From Emmonsiellopsis sp. PD_33 (taxonomy: Eukaryota > Ascomycota > Eurotiomycetes > Onygenales > Ajellomycetaceae), in assembly GCA_032988165.1 (NCBI GenBank), contig JANTQF010000148.1, positions 18,851-82,850 of the forward strand: a DNA stretch of 64,000 nt. The letters are read 5' to 3'. How positions within the stretch are numbered: position 1 is the first letter of the stretch; every line of letters begins with the position of its first letter. The position numbers and the translations under genes are program-made. Positions 59,250 through 64,000 of the stretch are shown here, in pieces. Below the pieces are notes generated by a model. The model searched no databases. It was not told the DNA's origin and saw only the letters and a list, made by a program, of their open reading frames with translations.

Positions 59250-62126
59250 TCAAACCACCAAAATCTGCATGTCCTGGCCCTGAAGCCCACTGACTCCCTT
59301 GCCTTAGTTGAGTATGGGAAGAAAAAGTTGTCAACTACCAGAGAGATTCAAGAGTATATTAATACCCTTAATAGACATGCAGCTCCACACTATCAGGTCC
59401 AGTGTGAAATCACCAATCTGATCATGAGCAGGCATGAAGATAGAAAGAAGAAGGTCACTACATATTTTAAATGAATGAAGAAGGATGGGGCCTAGCAAAC
59501 AGTGATATCTGAAGCTGACTTTCATTACCAGACAGTGGAGATCTATCACATAATAGAGACAGTCAGGGTTCACTGAAATCACACTTCAGAAGGGTATAAA
59601 ACTTATGTGGAACACTGGGAGAAGGCTATTACTGATGAATTCTAACTAATACTGAAGAAGAATAAATGATGTAGATGTACAGTAACCCTTACAAGAAATT
59701 ATGACTATCTATCTGTAGTGAGGAGAATCAATCAGATGATGTGGATTTAATTATCTCAAAATTCTAGGAAGAATAAAAAGCTTTACAAGGAATTAATACT
59801 TTCAGACCTTGAGAATACCTTAAGGTCAGATTTTATTAGCTCTGAGTTGAATATGGAAGCCATTCATACTACTAGACTTTATGTTGGTCCTGATAGAATT
59901 CTTACTACAGATACCTCACTATTTCTTCCTGCACCTACTGATCCTTGCCTATTAATCCTCTTATCTCTACCCTCTTAAAATCTTCAGCATCAGCCTCCTC
60001 TAGCTTCACCACACAATTCCCATATAACTGGCCAAATACCTCTACCTTCTCCTTACCCTTCTCAGAATAATTACTATCATTCTGGATCAGTTCCTATATC
60101 CTCTTCTACTTTCTCATCTAGCACTTCTTAAAACCCTGGCTCTATTTTACCTACTTCTCACCTACAACATGTCTCTGGTCAATCAATTTCATTGATAATT
60201 ATCTCCCTATTTAATATCAGCCTCTCCTGTTTCACCAGCCTGTCACCAGAAGAAATAACAGAGCTTGAGAATCAAGGTGCTAACAAAAAGAATCCTGATG
60301 TTACTAAAGCTGTTGAAAAGTATTGAGAGACTGATCATTATAGATGTACATATCATTAGAATGTCAAGCCTGCCTTGAAAGCTCAGCTCAACAATGCAAA
60401 GAAGCTAAATGATAGCTAGCTTATCAAGCTTCTGAATTAGCTTATAAAGCTATCATCTCCTTTTTCTTTGTGCTATCACCATGCTGTCAATCTTGGAGGA
60501 AAAATCAGTTTGCTGACTCAGAGTTTGAACCAGGTAGCTTTAACATCCAGGCTCAAGGCTGTCATTAATAGCTGTAGAAATCTTAGCTAGATTCACACTG
60601 CTAACAGCACTTTTTATTATTTTCATAAAGGGTATTGCCCTGCCCACCCAGAGGATCTTCTTCAGATATATCATATGAAGCACACTGCTCTCCCTTTCAT
60701 TACTCTATCAAACTGGGCAAGCATGTTAAAGAACCTCAGCCTGAGAAGTATAAATATAGACCTCACACTGAATGGCTGAGGTGCAGATAGCTCTTTATCT
60801 CTTCCAATTTTCTTCTGACTCTGAATAGAGATAGCTGTGAGAAATGTGCCCATTACATATAATACACTTAGAAAGATAATAGCATATAAATGGGATATAT
60901 ACTCATTCCATTAGCAAAAGAATCAGAAGTTACTGGGGTGGCTTCACACAATACTCTATGGAATCATTCAGCAGATAATTCATCAGGACCCAGTTTACTA
61001 TATCTAGTATGTTACTCTTCACCTAGATCATCAGACAAGGCTCATCTCCTACCCCTATTATATCAAGTTCATCAGAAAGAGGAATAGTATATTTTTCCAG
61101 CATATTAATATTAACATTCAGTACCTCACTAAGAAGAACCACAGTGCAAACATGATCCAAAAGTCTATCAGCATGATAAATAAGAATCATGCAAACTGCA
61201 CAACTATGATCCCTAGTATGCATTGCTGTGTCTCTGAGTGGAATTGCCAACTTTATGAAAGGAGGTTTCTGAATGACAGAATCATTCAGAACATCTCCCT
61301 ATAGATGCTTACTAATTAAAATTTGCAGGATTTTAAGATCAGCTGAAAGACTGTTCCTTACAAACAGGAAAATGTGCAAATCACTATACCACATATTTCC
61401 CATGAGAGCACTGGCCCAGCTACAATTAAGCAGAGAATGATGCTTCTATAGTTCATTAAAATTCAGAAAGATAGTAAATCTTTAGAAGTTTCAGAGAATA
61501 ACACATGAAAGTAACTCTCACAGGTAAATTAAAATCTCATTTATGGACCTACAACATCCTCCAGCCTGCCTGTTCTGTACAGTAGCATTTCTTATTACTT
61601 TCCTGCCACCATGACTGTGATAGATCTTAGTGTACTTTCTGAAGCTTTGATTGGATATCAGCAATGAGATGATCCTTTAGTCCAGAGAGAGCAGTAAATT
61701 TTTTTTAGCTTGATGCTCAATTAGCCAGCCAAGGATTATATTCTAGCCTGGTACAAGAGAGCTGTGAGAGCTACAGTTCATGCCTTTATAACTATAATGA
61801 ATGCTGAGAAGTAGCTATTTAGTCAGCAGAGTTTTTTTTACTACTACTACAATAACATTCCTCTTGATTCTATCATTGGTGATTGTGTAGCTGTAGAAGG
61901 AGACACCATTGAGATCTCAGTTCATAGTTATAAGAAGATAGATGCCAGCTAGTCAATCCAGCTAATCATGATTTCTTGCCTCAGAATCAGGAAATATTTC
62001 AGCCAATTAGAGCCTACCATTCTGCCACAATTACTGCCCTTACCACTACTGGCATATATTTGTTTTTCCTTGCTATGTCACTTAGTTTACTTTCTCTGTG
62101 CTGTGTTTCCTCTGTATCTTCCTTAG
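59250..62126 (+). pseudogene. Element D third long frame downstream of pol, function unknown
   Basis: One register stays readable for about 959 codons to TAG 62,124-62,126. The N-terminal third is helical and charged (LALVEYGKKKLSTTREIQEY, HAAPHYQVQCEITNLIMSRH, NYDYLSVVRRINQMMWIQLS, SELNMEAIHTTRLYVGPDRI). A Pro/Ser-rich linker spans about 59,930-60,200 (SSSTFSSSTS, GSVPISS). The second half includes ITELENQGANKKNPDVTKAV (60,255), CYHHAVNLGGKISLL (60,471), GYCPAHPEDLLQIYHMKHTA (60,633) and YILAWYKRAVRATVHAFITI (61,735). Stops are those expected from C-to-T changes at CAG/CGA. No known domain is recognised and it does not look like pol, envelope or gag. The start is uncertain. Confidence 0.6.
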
Positions 62127-63010
62127 TTTCTTTTGTTTTCTATGCATAGTCTGCTGTTACTCTGTATTTATTTTTCTTACTATATCCACTTTCCTTCCTA
62201 TATTTACTCATCTATATATATCTTACCCTGCACCTTCTACTGCTGATTTTACCTGTCATGTTTTCTTTCTCTCTACTCTCTATTTTCCTTGTGTCCCTTT
62301 CTTCTTCATTGCTCATGCTACTCACCTCAATCTTCATTGCCACTTATTACTGGCCACTCTGCCTACCTAGGGCATGCTTTTTCTTTCCCTCATGATGGGA
62401 CTGTGGATCTTATCACATATAAAATCATTAGTATAAAGCCATGCACTTGCAGGCTGTCCTGCCTATCTAGAGCATACTCTTCCTTTGTTGCCAATCTGCT
62501 CATTCATTTCTCTAGGCCTCACTTCTACTCAGAGGTTTACACATTCTAGGGCCACACTCTGCCCTCCCCTCATTTAGAAACCTCTCACCAATTCTATTCT
62601 AACTTCTATCTCTATCCCTAGTCATGGAGGCTACTATCCTATAATTTCATGGTTCAAGCTGTTGATGAATCATTCTACCTGAGCCTCTATTTAAAAATGC
62701 CAGCTACATTTACTGCAGCCCAGAAGAGGCTTCATCATTGCTGACTTACCCATCCATCTCTAGGCTATCTCTCTGTCTCAATGCAGCCACTTTCTTACAA
62801 ACAGACAATTTAACATACAGTGCATGACTACTTATCAGCTGACTTTAGAACTATATAGTTAGATTGATTTTGGGACCACATATTCAAGGCCATTGCTCTC
62901 ACTGCAGAGTAGATTAATTTCAGGACAATGTATTCAGATCTACTGCTCTCACCACAAAACTGAGCTATTCTTTTATTTGCTAGGTCAGCAAATCAAGAGG
63001 AGGGGAGATA
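62127..63010 (+). other. Element D 3' spacer with two short duplications and polypurine tract
   Basis: Pyrimidine-rich non-coding DNA. CTGCCTACCTAGGGCATGC (62,359) and CTGCCTATCTAGAGCATAC (62,459) are 100 bp apart. AGATTGATTTTGGGACCACA (62,861) and AGATTAATTTCAGGACAATG (62,911) begin a 50-bp tandem pair, each ending in GCTCTCACNNCA. The tract AAGAGGAGGGGAGA at 62,995-63,008 abuts the 3' LTR and is a textbook plus-strand primer. Hydrophobic open frames here (62,098-62,549) are low-complexity. Confidence 0.65.
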
Positions 63011-63329
63011 TGTGGTGGGGATCTGCTGTCAGATCAGATCAATTTTTTGTCAAGGCTTTTTACTGCCAAGCACAGCCATGAAGATAGATATTTTCCTTTC
63101 ATTGTGAGACTTCATCTGTTCATTCATGGATTTCTCATGCATATGTATGCTTCTTTGAGATAGATCTTTTGTTTCTTTTGTATGTTACCTTATCATTCTA
63201 TTACTGTGTTGTTTTGTACTATAGATTGTCAATACATTCCTCTGCTTCAACATCAATATCAATTCTTTTCTTGTGTTTGCCACTGCCCTGTTCAGTGCCA
63301 CCTGATGCACACACCCTGTCCCCACTTCA
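63011..63329 (+). repeat. Element D 3' LTR (319 bp)
   Basis: TGTGGTGGGGATCTGCTG...CCCACTTCA, immediately after the purine tract and followed by CTGG, the same four bases as before the 5' LTR. Confidence 0.92.
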
Positions 63330-63333
63330 CTGG

Positions 63334-64000
63334 TTATTTGTTAAGAGGAGAATAAAAGAGCTCTGCCTTGATAAATGGACTGAAATATGAGATTCTCAGA
63401 GGAAAAGCCAGAGTTATGCTGATTTAAGCTCAAAACCAAGATGAAAAGCTAGATTGATTAATTGTAAGAAGAAAATCTTCTCTTCTATTATTTAGTTAAA
63501 GCTTGGACATGGCTATTTTAAGTTATATCTCAAAAGGTTTAGGGATAATTCAAATGATTTATGCTCATGTGGATTGGTTGAGAATCCTTATCATTTATTA
63601 ATGGCTTGTTCATTATATAGTGATATAAAAGCTAAACTTCTTGAAAAGCATGGAATTAATCAAGTAAATATGGAGTTTCTATTTCAAATTGAGATAGAAA
63701 TAAAGTATTTAATTGAGTTTCTTCAGGTAACTGGGATTGCTACCAGAGATTGAAGACTAGAAGTGGATGTTTAGAGGATATCTTATATTTTATATTTATA
63801 GGGAGAGTTCTATTCTGATTTGTTTTTGAACTTTTCATTCTTTTTTCTTTTCTTATATTTCCTTTTGAAGTCATTCTGACAGCTATTACAGCTATTTTTC
63901 CTTAAAAAGTTTGTCTGTTTTTATATGTTTTTACATTCTTTAGTTTTTTCCTTATTTTCTTTACACATTATCTATCTGAGATGAATGGTTTGAGGACTGT
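63334..64000 (+). mobile_element. LINE right part and 3' UTR, running off the window
   Basis: Continues the LINE reading frame (see the split ORF) to about 63,753, then a T-rich 3' UTR (ATATTTCCTTTTGAAG, TTTTTTCCTTATTTTC) to the window end. The 3' tail of the element is not reached. Confidence 0.75.

Larger units (their letters stand above)
51893..63329 (+). mobile_element. Element D: 11,437-bp Ty3/gypsy retrotransposon inserted in the LINE
   Basis: Two 319-bp LTRs of identical length, a 4-bp target duplication CTGG, a polypurine tract AAGAGGAGGGGAGA directly before the 3' LTR, gag-protease, pol and a third long frame. Integrase is C-terminal to RNase H, so it is Ty3/gypsy, but of a different family from O, A and B: the RT motif is of the F-x-DD type and there is no chromodomain. 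Confidence 0.93.
50825..63753 (+). pseudogene. LINE ORF2 remnant: RT C terminus and RNase H (split by element D)
   Basis: The frame opens at the left boundary with LRLSNTERGLSFQAMR (50,825), then WWKNQKNYISWFQKLQNQAL and RRILGAFKTSPYRAMEIEA, typical of the end of the RT region in fungal LINEs. An RNase H domain follows with all four signature positions visible: IYSDG (51,443), CEVFNAELFAI (51,560), FSDSQAAL (51,656) and PAHMGIQGNEKADLAA (51,796). At 51,892 the frame stops at SW and continues, after element D, as LFVKRRIKELCLDKW (63,334) through SCGLVENPYHLLMACSLYSD (63,570) to TGA near 63,753. One TAA (51,590) replaces a Gln codon. Without element D the frame is exactly continuous. Confidence 0.85.

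Noticed and set aside
62098..62549. Small membrane protein genes (also 52,006-52,224, 63,169-63,390, 17,244-17,450)
   Set aside because: Hydrophobicity comes from pyrimidine-rich LTR or leader DNA; two of them are the same LTR translated twice.

Overview
The window looks like a chromosome segment of a filamentous ascomycete (Pezizomycotina; Eurotiomycetes/Onygenales-like is my inference, not proven). One ordinary, GC-balanced host gene at the left edge meets a roughly 60-kb AT-rich block of nested, dead transposable elements. The host gene (1-3859) is the 3' part of nup159, an FG nucleoporin of the cytoplasmic face of the nuclear pore, with one 53-bp intron visible. CpG is common in it and becomes almost absent beyond about 4.42 kb.

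From 4.4 to 16.4 kb lie very degenerate sequences: a 173-bp tandem repeat, a minus-strand coding-like tract (5.4-8.9 kb), a plus-strand transposase-like pseudogene with an intron (9.04-13.07 kb), two minisatellites near 14 kb and more AT-rich decay. From 16,457 to 33,041 is an 11.0-kb Ty3/gypsy retrotransposon on the plus strand (element O: 161-bp LTRs, fused gag-pol with an integrase chromodomain, and an unidentified ~940-codon frame between pol and the 3' LTR). It is split by a 5,569-bp chromodomain-bearing gypsy copy on the minus strand (element A, 26,587-32,155, target duplication AAATC). A sister copy (element B, 34,289-39,887, target duplication GGCTG) lies 2.1 kb further on.

From 40 to 50 kb the sequence is AT-rich with palindromic CTCAGCTTAAGCTGAG-type repeats, a 100-bp inverted repeat, a 105-bp tandem repeat and an unidentified 955-codon degenerate frame on the minus strand (48,136-45,269). 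At 50.07-50.82 kb is a GC-rich island that keeps CpGs and begins with tRNA-like Pol III boxes. It abuts the 3' part of a LINE (RT end plus RNase H). That LINE is split by an 11,437-bp gypsy element on the plus strand (element D, 51,893-63,329, 319-bp LTRs, target duplication CTGG); the LINE frame resumes at 63,334 and its 3' end runs to the window edge.

All the transposons are inactivated by transition mutations. Frames are kept over kilobases, but CAG/CAA/CGA codons have become stops and CpG sites appear as TpG in one copy and CpA in another. This is the pattern of a RIP-like process with a strong CpG component, layered on an older CpA-to-TpA decay that is heaviest in element O and the 4.4-16 kb region. 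No CRISPR, rRNA, functional tRNA or bacterial feature was found.
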